Shown here one piece after another: positions 1-7,874 of a stretch of 18,184 nt of DNA. This DNA comes from an uncultured Clostridia bacterium (GTDB lineage: Bacteria > Bacillota > Clostridia > Oscillospirales > Acutalibacteraceae). The notes under the pieces were generated by a model. It was not told the origin of the DNA. It was given only the letters and a program-made list of their open reading frames with translations, and did no database searches. Location: positions 1-18,184 of the forward strand of contig CAJOQU010000062.1 in assembly GCA_905236975.1 (NCBI GenBank), given 5' to 3'. The stretch's first letter is position 1, and each line of letters opens with the position of its first letter. The translations under genes and the position numbers were made by a program.

Positions 1-33
1 ACTCACAAATATATTATACGAGGAGTAACGGGT

Positions 34-3000
34 ATGAAAAAAGCAAACAGAATTCTTTCTTTGCTTCTCGCGGCGGTGCTGCTGTTGTCCGCTTTGCCGG
101 TTTCGTTGGTTTCGGCGGACGCGGCCAAGACCGGTGAAATATATGTAAAAAGCACCTACGCCAAGGCGGGAGCGGAGGTCAATGTCAATCTTAAAATCGA
201 GAATAACCCCGGCATTTTGGGCGCTACTATCCATTTGTCGTTTGACGATGCGCTGACCCTGACGGGCGCCAAAGCCGGGGACGCGCTGTCGGCACTGATC
301 ATGACCAAGCCGGGCGAACTGACCTCTCCCTGTAAATTCACATGGGACGGCCAGCAATTAAAGCCCCAGGATATCAAGGACGGCGTGATGCTCACCCTCA
401 CCTTTACCGTGGCGGAGCAAGCACAGGTCGGGCAGGAGCTTGGCATTGACGTGAGCTATTCCTATGGAGACATTATCGACGGCGATTTGAAACCGCTAGA
501 GATCGCAGTAACGGGCGGCGCGGTTTTGGTGATCGATTATACGCCGGGTGACCTGAACGATGACGGCCGCATCAACGCGACCGACATAGTGCTTCTGAGA
601 AGATATGTGACCGGCGGGTATTATGACAACATTGTGAAAAACGCCGCCGATATCAACGGCGACGGCAAGGTAAACACCACCGATATTGTGTTGCTTCGGC
701 GCTATATCGCGGGCGGATACGGCGTGGAGCTTGTTCCTGCGGGCGAAATTTGCGATCATGAGTTGGAGGCCGCTGCGGCGAAGGAAGCTACCTGTACGGC
801 AGAAGGCAATATCGCCTATTGGCATTGCACGGTCTGTGGGAAATTTTTTAGAGATGCAGATGGCAATAATGAACTTATTGATATAACTGTTCCCGCGACA
901 GGACATACTGTAGTCGTTGATTCTGCTGTTCCTGCAACATATACTGAAACCGGATTGACTGAAGGAAGTCATTGCTCAGTATGCGGAACAGTAATTGTCG
1001 CTCAGGAAGAATTGCCTGTTTTACAATCTCGTCAACACCATATTACATATGATATTTCAAACGGCGATTCTTATTTAGAAGCCTTGATTTCAAACAATCA
1101 ATTGCAGAATAGTAACCCAGATCGCTACAACGAAGAAACTGGACTGACATTAAAGAATCTATCCGCCGCAGGATACCGTTTCCTTGGGTGGTATGACGGA
1201 GCAAGTTCTAATGCGACACAGATCAAGAAAATTGAAGCGTCTTCCACGGAAGATTATGAATTGTATGCGCATTGGGAAGTTATAGTTTATACGGTTCAAT
1301 ATAAATCCAGTCTTTTTGTAGAAAAAGATAAAGATACTTATACGGTAAATACCGGTCTTACTTTACCTACGCCTAAATTGAGTAACTATTACTTTTTAGG
1401 CTGGTCTGATGAAAACGGAAAATTAGTCAAAAACAATGTGTTACCCGTTGGCACAACAGGAAATATTACATTGTCTGGCAACTGGACAAGTGAAAGAAAT
1501 AAGACATGGGCAAAACCAAAATTGGATGATCCGGTCATTCATATTGACGAGGAAAACAACATTGTCCTCTTTGCTTATGAAATCGGCAAGATTGAAAATG
1601 TTCCCCTTTATACAATAAAGGATTTCGGCTATATTGCGGGTGATGGTATTATTCAGAGCGAGACAGCAACATATCAAACAACAATAAGCGAATCCAACAT
1701 GCAGGCATATGCCCGGGCTGTTTCAAGCGCTACAACAGAGTCGTCAAGCTGGACGTTGGCAGATACCTGGAATGATATCATTACGATTGATGAAGAATCC
1801 TGCCAAGAAAATGGTATCACCACCGAAGAAGCTGAGTCAAGAGCGAAAAATGACACAAACAACTGGAATGTCAGCACGGGGAAAAGCGGTTCAACTGATA
1901 CTACACATTTAGAGACCAATCAGTCCGGTTGGGAAAGTGGTGGAAAAGTTACTGAAAACAGAGGTCATTCAAGTCAAACAAACTATAACGAACATAGCAA
2001 TTTTGCATTAAATGGTAGTTTCGGGCTTGGGGGCAACCAAAGCGGTACTGCGACAGCAACAGGGAATGGCTTAACAGCCGCTTTAACGGGTGGTTCAACA
2101 GTGAATGTAGGTGCAAACATCGGAACTGACAATGGTAAGAGTTATTCCGAGCAATACAACCAATCCTGGCAAGCGGGTCTTGAAATTGCTAAGAAGAGTA
2201 CGGGCCTTTCTGTTACAAGCGATACGACTGTGACGAAATCTGCTTGGAACAACAGTTCTTCTTACGGCGGAAGCAGTTCAACAAGTTCCAGTTCGTCGAC
2301 TTCCAAAGCGTTGTCTGAAAAAATCAGCAAGAAATATGGGTACGGACAAAGCTATGCGAATGGCGGATCGTCCAGTAATTCGCAAGGCTTGACTTCTGTT
2401 CAGACAGATTCAGACGAATACTCTTCTTCTGTCACATATTCGACCAGCAGCATGAATTCCGTTACAAGCACGTGGACAACAACGCAGGCAACAAAGCCCG
2501 GATACCACAGATGGATAGAGGCCGGTACCGCTCACGTGTTTGGCGTAATTGGATATGATATGTCGTCTCAATCGTTCTTTGTTTATACGTACAGTATCAT
2601 GGACGATGTGACACATCCATTTAAAGATTACTCATATTCCTCATCCAGCTATGACGATCAACAAAACGGTGTAATTCCTTTTGAGATTCCGTATGATGTT
2701 GTTGAATATGTTGCAGAATTGACTACTTATTCAGCAGGACTCAAAGTCAATCAGAACACGGGGATTATCACAGGATACACTCGTCCCGAAGGTAGCGAAG
2801 ACAATATTGTTGTTATACCGGAATATATGAATGTTGGTAACGGCGATGTTGTAAAAGTTACAGGCATTTCTTCAAATGCGTTTAAGGGAAATACGGAAAT
2901 AGAAGCTGTGATACTTTCCAATTATATTACTGAAATACCCGATAGTGCGTTTGAAGGATGTACTTCCTTGTCAACGGTGATCGGCGGATCAATAACCAGT

Positions 3001-4752
3001 ATAGGTCAGAAGGCGTTCAGTGGATGTACTTCTATGGACATATTTGGTATTTGCAACTTGGTAACAAGCGTTGGAAACAATGCGTTTGAGGGAGTTCAAG
3101 CACTAACCGTTAATGCCGCCAATGTGAATGTTGTCAAAGCTGCCGTTAACTCCGGCGCAAAGATCATAGATATTCATGTTGGTTATATAGAAAATGGCGC
3201 AACCGCATTGAATGGCGTCACATTGACTATTCCTGCATCAACGGAAATGTTCTCATTCAACGGATACAAAGATACTTACAATAATTTCTCGATTGTATCT
3301 AATGCGGCAGAAACCAGAATTCACAAAACGAACTTTGTTTCCACTGCTGCAATACCTTTAAAGATCGATTCGGCAAAGGTTGTCCTGAATCAGGTTACCG
3401 TCAAATCTGCCGGATTGGGTCTTGTATTGACACATGATAATGCCGAATTAGGTTTGCAGGGAAATGTTACTGTGAATTCTGATAATGTAAATGCTGTTCT
3501 TTGCAAGAATACAACACTTTATGATTCAAACGAGAATGTCGAAGGAAAGTTGATTGTGTCCGACAAGATACTGGTTTGTGGAGATATCACCGGGAAAGAT
3601 CATCTCCAATACAATCAGTACGAGCAAATCGACAGTGACACTTTCGACAACTTGCTTAATTCCTATACGCTGAATTTCAACGTAAATGCATCAGGCGCAA
3701 GTTGTACAGAGCCTTCCAGGAGAGTTCCTAACAGTAGCCCCATTGGCAACCTGCCAACTCCGACAAGAACGGGCTTTGACTTTGATGGTTGGTATACGGC
3801 ATCGTCAGGTGGCACTAAAGTTAGTTCAAGCACAACATTTACAACAGCCAATGATATTACTCTATATGCTCACTGGAATGTTAAAGCGTATACGGCAAAT
3901 TGGAACACCGGAACTGGCTATACCATAACCGTAAAACGCACGAGTTCGCCTAACAAAGGAGCCGCAACCGGTACAATTAGTAGCGGTACAGCCATATACT
4001 ATGGTGATGTGCTCAGTATAACCTATACGAAGGCAGATTACTACACCATAAAAACAAGCGGAAAAACCTCTATTACCGTAACCGGGAATGTAACGGCATC
4101 GGATATTTATGCAACGGCTGAACTTAATCCTGTGTTAGGTTGGGTACTTGCATCAAATGCACCGTCCGGAGCACAAATTACGAACCGCAAGTATTCATAT
4201 GATTTGACCTCTTATACAACATCATCGTCATCAACGATGAGCGGATGGACTCTATACAACACAACATCCGCGTGGGGTGCGTATGGATCTTGGAGCGCTT
4301 GGTCTGATACCGTATACACCAAGAGTGATTCGAGAGAGGTTGAGACACAGCAGGTAGCCGCTTCCTATAAGACGATTTATCACTACTACTATTATTCCAA
4401 AGCGGAAACTAATGGAGATACCAGTTACACCAAGTCAAACAGCTACCCTAACAGATATACGGTTACCTTTGAAAAAGCATTATCAACAACAACTGAAGGT
4501 GCTTCGGTGCCTTTGACAAAATACAAGTGGACTAACCATCATGGAAGCGGAAAATATATGTTTGTATACGCTGACGACCCATATACCACGCAGGAAGTCG
4601 CATCGTATAAGACCCAATACCGTTATCGTGACCGCTCTTTGATCTACACTTACTACTTTAAGAAGGTTGAAAGCAAAGAGTCCACGACCAATCCTACTGG
4701 GCAAACAAATGTATCCAATGTAAAAGAATGGGTACTGTATAGAGCCAAATAA
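34..4752 (+). CDS. Secreted multidomain surface protein with cohesin-like, dockerin, InlB-type and BspA-type repeats
   Basis: 1572 residues, starting at an ATG 8 bases after GGAG (22-25). Residues 1-30 are a signal peptide (MKK, hydrophobic core, cleavage near VSADA). In order: a cohesin-like beta domain (about 30-165); a type I dockerin (about 170-232) with two calcium loops, DLNDDGRINATD and DINGDGKVNTTD, each followed by IVLLRRY; a Cys-rich module (240-335) with CxxC pairs; two InlB/Listeria-Bacteroides-type repeats (about 340-488) with GWYDG and YAHW signatures; a Ser/Thr/Gly-rich core (about 540-870); BspA-type leucine-rich repeats (about 903-1030) with AFxGxTS-like repeats; a third InlB repeat (about 1211-1285); and Trp/Tyr-rich modules with WSAWS and YRYRDRS to the C-terminus. 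There is no sorting motif or C-terminal membrane segment, so it is probably secreted or held through cohesin-dockerin contacts. GC falls from about 57-67% to 33-40% near position 840, suggesting a chimera. The domains are clear; the biological role (adhesin, toxin or scaffold) is unknown. Confidence 0.88.
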   Translation: MKKANRILSLLLAAVLLLSALPVSLVSADAAKTGEIYVKSTYAKAGAEVNVNLKIENNPGILGATIHLSFDDALTLTGAKAGDALSALIMTKPGELTSPCKFTWDGQQLKPQDIKDGVMLTLTFTVAEQAQVGQELGIDVSYSYGDIIDGDLKPLEIAVTGGAVLVIDYTPGDLNDDGRINATDIVLLRRYVTGGYYDNIVKNAADINGDGKVNTTDIVLLRRYIAGGYGVELVPAGEICDHELEAAAAKEATCTAEGNIAYWHCTVCGKFFRDADGNNELIDITVPATGHTVVVDSAVPATYTETGLTEGSHCSVCGTVIVAQEELPVLQSRQHHITYDISNGDSYLEALISNNQLQNSNPDRYNEETGLTLKNLSAAGYRFLGWYDGASSNATQIKKIEASSTEDYELYAHWEVIVYTVQYKSSLFVEKDKDTYTVNTGLTLPTPKLSNYYFLGWSDENGKLVKNNVLPVGTTGNITLSGNWTSERNKTWAKPKLDDPVIHIDEENNIVLFAYEIGKIENVPLYTIKDFGYIAGDGIIQSETATYQTTISESNMQAYARAVSSATTESSSWTLADTWNDIITIDEESCQENGITTEEAESRAKNDTNNWNVSTGKSGSTDTTHLETNQSGWESGGKVTENRGHSSQTNYNEHSNFALNGSFGLGGNQSGTATATGNGLTAALTGGSTVNVGANIGTDNGKSYSEQYNQSWQAGLEIAKKSTGLSVTSDTTVTKSAWNNSSSYGGSSSTSSSSSTSKALSEKISKKYGYGQSYANGGSSSNSQGLTSVQTDSDEYSSSVTYSTSSMNSVTSTWTTTQATKPGYHRWIEAGTAHVFGVIGYDMSSQSFFVYTYSIMDDVTHPFKDYSYSSSSYDDQQNGVIPFEIPYDVVEYVAELTTYSAGLKVNQNTGIITGYTRPEGSEDNIVVIPEYMNVGNGDVVKVTGISSNAFKGNTEIEAVILSNYITEIPDSAFEGCTSLSTVIGGSITSIGQKAFSGCTSMDIFGICNLVTSVGNNAFEGVQALTVNAANVNVVKAAVNSGAKIIDIHVGYIENGATALNGVTLTIPASTEMFSFNGYKDTYNNFSIVSNAAETRIHKTNFVSTAAIPLKIDSAKVVLNQVTVKSAGLGLVLTHDNAELGLQGNVTVNSDNVNAVLCKNTTLYDSNENVEGKLIVSDKILVCGDITGKDHLQYNQYEQIDSDTFDNLLNSYTLNFNVNASGASCTEPSRRVPNSSPIGNLPTPTRTGFDFDGWYTASSGGTKVSSSTTFTTANDITLYAHWNVKAYTANWNTGTGYTITVKRTSSPNKGAATGTISSGTAIYYGDVLSITYTKADYYTIKTSGKTSITVTGNVTASDIYATAELNPVLGWVLASNAPSGAQITNRKYSYDLTSYTTSSSSTMSGWTLYNTTSAWGAYGSWSAWSDTVYTKSDSREVETQQVAASYKTIYHYYYYSKAETNGDTSYTKSNSYPNRYTVTFEKALSTTTEGASVPLTKYKWTNHHGSGKYMFVYADDPYTTQEVASYKTQYRYRDRSLIYTYYFKKVESKESTTNPTGQTNVSNVKEWVLYRAK

Positions 4753-4826
4753 AAAACGACACAAAACAAATTACGAAAGGGATTGACCCTCTTGGAACTT
4801 GTCCAAGGTAACCGTTAACCGCCAAA

Positions 4827-4880
4827 AAGCCGCCCCCGGGTGCAGCCATATGTTTGGCTCCCTTTCGGGCGGCTTGTTTT
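4827..4880. terminator. Bidirectional terminator between the giant surface gene and the minus-strand gene
   Basis: AAGCCGCCC (4827-4835) pairs perfectly with GGGCGGCTT (4867-4875). The 31-base loop can form an inner AGCC/GGCT hairpin. The stem is followed by GTTTT on the plus strand and is flanked by five A on the left, giving TTTTT on the minus strand. It can therefore end both the gene finishing at 4752 and the converging gene finishing at 4972. Confidence 0.65.
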
Positions 4881-4971
4881 ACGCATAATCGGCCGAAAAA
4901 GGGGTGCATTTCAGTCAGAGGGGTGCCGGTGATTTTGTTTCGTCAAGCGTTCAATACCGCGGCTCGTTGGC

Positions 4972-5562
4972 CTATGCTTCGGCATTTTGCGCACCGCCCA
5001 AAAAAACATTCACGACCGAAAAGCGGTCGGCCAAATAGACCCATTCATTTTCAATGGGATCAGGGGTTTGATCGCTTCTTTCGGCGGGAATGACCACCAC
5101 TGCGCGGCCGCTTGTGCGCTCCTTCAGAAGAAAGCCGTTCAGGGCGCGCAGCGGCGGCAGCAGGCGGTCGGCCGCGGCAAGACGATCGACCCGGAGGGCA
5201 ATGTGCGCTTGCCCGGCACAAAGGCGGATAACCCCGCCATCGGTCATCTCGCCGATCAAAAGCAGCAGAACCGCGCTGTACAGACGCTTGTTTAAGCGGT
5301 ACACTCCCTGTCCCGTAAAAGAAAGGGTCACCCGAACGCCGCGTTGGTACAGCAACAACAGCGAGGCGCCCAACAGCACATCGGCAAGACGGACGGCGTC
5401 AACCGTGTCGCGCTCCTCTTTTAAGACGATGGCCTCGGTCAGGTAGATTTTTTTCAATTGCGTTATATTTTTTTCGCACACGCCCCGTTTGAGGATGGAT
5501 TTTTGCACATACAAACGGAGCGCGGCGAGGGTTCGTTCGGATTTTTTTGGTAAAAATATCAT
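4972..5562 (-). CDS. Conserved-looking hypothetical protein, possible degenerate GHKL ATPase-like fold
   Basis: 196 residues from the ATG at 5562 (protein begins MIFLPKK). This start is preferred because GGGGG lies 7 bases upstream; an in-frame GTG at 5580 would place that ribosome site inside the gene. I do not recognise the family with confidence. No signal peptide or clear membrane span is seen, although there is a hydrophobic stretch (ADVLLGASLLLLYQRG). The order of elements (helical N-terminus, then VRVTLSF, LNKRLYSAVLLLLIGEM, IALRVD and a closing GRAVVVIPA strand) resembles the ATPase half of a histidine kinase, but the N-box and G-box glycines are absent, so ATP binding is doubtful. 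It is divergent from gap and shares the 140-base intergenic region carrying the candidate Rex site. Its coding sequence is GC-rich like the neighbours. Confidence 0.6.
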   Translation of the reverse strand: MIFLPKKSERTLAALRLYVQKSILKRGVCEKNITQLKKIYLTEAIVLKEERDTVDAVRLADVLLGASLLLLYQRGVRVTLSFTGQGVYRLNKRLYSAVLLLLIGEMTDGGVIRLCAGQAHIALRVDRLAAADRLLPPLRALNGFLLKERTSGRAVVVIPAERSDQTPDPIENEWVYLADRFSVVNVFLGGAQNAEA

Positions 5563-5618
5563 ATTGTTTCCCCCATGCACATCGTTATTATGCCAAAGGT
5601 TATAAAAAATAAAAGAAA

Positions 5619-5636
5619 TTGTTAAACATTAAACAA
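5619..5636. promoter_or_regulatory. Candidate Rex operator upstream of gap
   Basis: TTGTTAAACATTAAACAA matches the known clostridial Rex consensus TTGTTAA-N4-TTAACAA with one mismatch. It ends 5 bases before the gap -35 hexamer. The same element with identical spacing occurs at serC. It lies in the divergent region, so it could also affect the minus-strand gene starting at 5562. The match is seen directly; Rex binding is inferred. Confidence 0.6.
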
Positions 5637-5641
5637 ACCGC

Positions 5642-5670
5642 TTGAAAATCTGAAAAAAATGGTTTACAAT
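5642..5670 (+). promoter_or_regulatory. Sigma-A-type promoter of gap
   Basis: -35 TTGAAA (5642-5647), a 17-base spacer and -10 TACAAT (5665-5670). Transcription should begin near 5677, giving a short leader. The ribosome site AGGAGG (5687-5692) lies 9 bases before the ATG. Confidence 0.85.
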
Positions 5671-5701
5671 AGTAAGGAAAAAAATTAGGAGGTTTTTTCT
5701 A

Positions 5702-6712
5702 ATGGTAAAAGTTGCTATCAATGGTTTCGGCCGCATCGGCCGCCTTGCTTTCCGCCAGATGTTCGGCGCGGAAGGCTATGAGATCGTTGCCATCAACGAT
5801 CTGACCAGCCCCAAAATGCTCGCTCATCTTCTGAAGTACGATTCCGCACAGGGTCGTTACGCCTTGGCGGACACCGTATCCGCCGGGGAAGACAGCATCA
5901 CTGTCGACGGCAAGACCATCAAGATCTATGCCGAAAAGAATGCTGCCGATCTGCCCTGGGGCGAAATCGGCGTAGACGTTGTGCTGGAATGCACCGGCTT
6001 CTACACCTCAAAAGAAAAGGCACAAGCTCATATTGACGCCGGCGCCAAAAAGGTCGTTATCTCGGCTCCCGCGGGCAAAGATCTGCCCACCATCGTTTTC
6101 AGCGTAAATGAAAACACCCTGACCGCCGAGGACAAGATCATTTCGGCTGCTTCCTGCACCACCAACTGCCTGGCTCCCATGGCCAATGCGCTCAACAAGT
6201 ATGCGCCCATTCAAAGCGGTATCATGACCACCGTTCACGCCTTCACCGGCGACCAGATGGTGCTTGACGGCCCGCACAGAAAAGGCGATCTGCGCCGCGC
6301 CCGTGCCGCCGCGGTGAACATTGTTCCCAACTCTACCGGCGCTGCCAAGGCGATCGGCCTTGTTATTCCGGAGCTCAACGGCAAGCTGATCGGTTCGGCT
6401 CAGCGTGTTCCGGTTCCGACCGGCTCCACCACCATTTTGGTTGCGGTCGTAAAGGGCAAAGACATTACGGTGGAAGGCATCAACGCCGCCATGAAAGCCG
6501 CTTCTTCCGCTTCCTTCGGTTACACCGAGGAAGAACTGGTATCGTCTGATATCATCGGCATCACCTATGGCTCACTGTTTGACGCTACTCAGACCATGGT
6601 CACCAAGATCGATGACGACACCTATCAGGTGCAGGTTGTTTCGTGGTATGACAACGAGAACAGCTACACCAGCCAGATGGTGCGCACCATCAAATACTTC
6701 GCCGAAATTTAA
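5702..6712 (+). CDS. gap: NAD-dependent glyceraldehyde-3-phosphate dehydrogenase (type I)
   Basis: 336 residues, normal length for the family. Cytoplasmic glycolytic enzyme converting glyceraldehyde 3-phosphate, phosphate and NAD+ to 1,3-bisphosphoglycerate and NADH. The N-terminal Rossmann motif NGFGRIGR starts at about residue 7, and the acidic residue in AINDLTSPKMLAHLLKYDS fits NAD specificity. The catalytic Cys152 lies in SAASCTTNCLAP, and the base His179 in TTVHAFTGDQ. The C-terminal WYDNENSYTSQMVRT signature is intact. The start is fixed by AGGAGG 9 bases upstream and a strong promoter. It is monocistronic: a terminator follows the stop within about 20 bases. pgk and tpi, often linked to gap, are not adjacent. 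A candidate Rex operator sits just upstream of the promoter, consistent with control by the NADH/NAD+ ratio. Confidence 0.98.
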   Translation: MVKVAINGFGRIGRLAFRQMFGAEGYEIVAINDLTSPKMLAHLLKYDSAQGRYALADTVSAGEDSITVDGKTIKIYAEKNAADLPWGEIGVDVVLECTGFYTSKEKAQAHIDAGAKKVVISAPAGKDLPTIVFSVNENTLTAEDKIISAASCTTNCLAPMANALNKYAPIQSGIMTTVHAFTGDQMVLDGPHRKGDLRRARAAAVNIVPNSTGAAKAIGLVIPELNGKLIGSAQRVPVPTGSTTILVAVVKGKDITVEGINAAMKAASSASFGYTEEELVSSDIIGITYGSLFDATQTMVTKIDDDTYQVQVVSWYDNENSYTSQMVRTIKYFAEI

Positions 6713-6733
6713 CGGTCAGATGAAGTTTCACAG

Positions 6734-6763
6734 CCCCCGTGCCAACGCACGGGGGTTGTTTTT
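6734..6763 (+). terminator. Rho-independent terminator of gap
   Basis: CCCCCGTGC (6734-6742) pairs perfectly with GCACGGGGG (6747-6755) around a 4-base CAAC loop, followed by TTGTTTTT. Confidence 0.92.
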
Positions 6764-6834
6764 ATTCATAAATTGTTCAAGAAAAGCGGGCGTATTCGTG
6801 GTACACTATAAAAAAAGTTCGTGGAGTGACCGCC

Positions 6835-7566
6835 ATGGCCAATAAAAAAACAAACGAAATTTTAGAAGAACAACGCAAAGCGCGGGAGGATTTTTTAGCC
6901 CTTAAAAAAATGCAGCACGGCGAAATGGAAGCGCCCCCCAAGCCCAGCGAGGTTGCCATTCTGCCCAAAACGCCGAAAGAAAAAATGGCCAACTTTTGGT
7001 TTCAATATAAATGGCATGTGATCGCAATTGCCGCGCTGACGATTTTTATGACCGTTATGATCGTACAGTGCGCTTCGCGCGTGAAGTATGATCTGGAGGT
7101 GGTCTATTTCACCTATCATGCGGTGTTGGACGAACAAACCGGCGGTATTGCCGCGTATATAGAGCAATTCGCCAACGACTTGAACGGCGACGGCGAGGTG
7201 CATGTGCAGGTAGTCAATTGCAGTTATGAAAAAGGGCAGAACGATACCCAGTATGCCTACACCATGATGACCAAATTACAGGCCATGCTTGCCGCCGATG
7301 AAAACGCGCTGTTGTTTATTACCGATGAGGAATCTTACGCGTATTTAGCCGGGCTGTCAGACACGGAGATCTTTGAAGGCGAGCCGTACCCGCTTGGCGA
7401 AGGCTTTTATGCCGCCACCCGATCCGAGACCTTCGGTGACCTGCCTGAGGGGCTGCGGATTTCCTGCCGCCGATTGGAGGACACGGTTGTTGCCAAAAAG
7501 AAAACCGCCCAAAGCGCTTATGAAGATTCATTGCATATCTTAGAGGAACTGAAAAAAGCAGGATAG
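6835..7566 (+). CDS. Single-pass membrane protein of unknown function
   Basis: 243 residues from the ATG at 6835, placed 8 bases after GGAG (6823-6826); the in-frame GTG at 6826 overlaps that ribosome site and is rejected. The layout is a charged N-terminal cytoplasmic stretch of about 55 residues with coiled-coil character (EEQRKAREDFLALKKMQ), one transmembrane helix (about 61-80, HVIAIAALTIFMTVMIVQCA), then an extracellular domain of about 160 residues. The outer domain contains DLNGDGEVHV, which resembles a calcium-binding EF-hand-like loop, and ALLFITDEESYAYL. I do not recognise the family. It appears monocistronic, with an extended -10 (TGG then TACACT, 6799-6807) but no good -35, and a terminator after it. 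No functional link to gap or serC is evident beyond proximity. Confidence 0.8.
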   Translation: MANKKTNEILEEQRKAREDFLALKKMQHGEMEAPPKPSEVAILPKTPKEKMANFWFQYKWHVIAIAALTIFMTVMIVQCASRVKYDLEVVYFTYHAVLDEQTGGIAAYIEQFANDLNGDGEVHVQVVNCSYEKGQNDTQYAYTMMTKLQAMLAADENALLFITDEESYAYLAGLSDTEIFEGEPYPLGEGFYAATRSETFGDLPEGLRISCRRLEDTVVAKKKTAQSAYEDSLHILEELKKAG

Positions 7567-7643
7567 GCTTGGATCAGACTGACGAGAGCGGAACCCCGCC
7601 ACGCTGAACCGGCCGAATGATCGGAAACCGAAAATAACAATAG

Positions 7644-7683
7644 CCAAGCACTTTCGCAGTACTGTCGGAAGCGCTTGGTTTTA
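7644..7683 (+). terminator. Terminator after the membrane protein gene
   Basis: CCAAGC-A-CTTTCG pairs with CGGAAG-C-GCTTGG (about 7644-7656 with 7666-7678), with one mismatch and a G-T pair, around a loop containing AGTAC. TTTTA follows. It lies about 80 bases past the stop at 7566. Confidence 0.72.
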
Positions 7684-7762
7684 GTCTGTCAATAAAATGG
7701 TTTGTTGTTGCGTGTGCTCCGGGGACTTTTTTGTTTTTTGAAAAAAGGGAAAACGAGGACGT

Positions 7763-7780
7763 TTGTTAAAAAAATAACGA
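7763..7780. promoter_or_regulatory. Second, weaker Rex-like site upstream of serC
   Basis: TTGTTAAAAAAATAACGA matches TTGTTAA-N4-TTAACAA with two mismatches. It forms most of the left arm of the inverted repeat, 53 bases (about five helical turns) from the proximal site. Confidence 0.4.
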
Positions 7781-7815
7781 AATATTTGCGGTTGGGAAAA
7801 AATTTTTAAAAAATA

Positions 7816-7833
7816 TTGTTATTTTTTTAACAA
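7816..7833. promoter_or_regulatory. Candidate Rex operator at the serC promoter
   Basis: TTGTTATTTTTTTAACAA matches the clostridial Rex consensus with one mismatch and ends 5 bases before the -35 TTGACA, the same geometry as at gap. Both promoters read GTTA-N7-AACAAACC-N2-TTGA. The poly-T centre means low complexity could inflate the match, but the shared spacing argues against chance. Confidence 0.58.
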
Positions 7834-7838
7834 ACCTA

Positions 7839-7867
7839 TTGACAAAGCGAGCGGAATCGAATATAAT
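7839..7867 (+). promoter_or_regulatory. Perfect-consensus promoter of serC-serA
   Basis: TTGACA (7839-7844), a 17-base spacer and TATAAT (7862-7867): an exact sigma-A consensus. The predicted start near 7874 falls in the palindrome AGGTT-GCG-AACCT (7868-7880). So strong a promoter for a biosynthetic operon suggests it is normally held down by a repressor or leader control. Confidence 0.9.
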
Positions 7868-7874
7868 AGGTTGC

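Larger units (their letters stand above)
7761..7835. repeat. Long AT-rich inverted repeat upstream of serC
   Basis: GTTTGTTAAAAAAATAAC (7761-7778) is repeated in perfect inverted orientation at 7818-7835. After a 2-base bulge, AATATTT (7781-7787) also pairs with AAATATT (7811-7817), for 25 pairs in total. The right arm ends 3 bases before the serC -35. Each arm contains a Rex-like site, so paired operator sites or a cruciform/loop are plausible. The stretch 7684-7760 before it holds nothing I can identify. Confidence 0.85.

Noticed and set aside
4987..5446. Plus-strand open frames over the minus-strand gene
   Set aside because: Arg-rich, low-quality translations without ribosome sites. The minus-strand frame has a good start, a ribosome site and a terminator.
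7590..7606. GAACCCCGCCA shared with the intergenic hairpin at 17534-17544
   Set aside because: An 11-base match is expected by chance many times in an 18-kb window, and the flanks do not align well.
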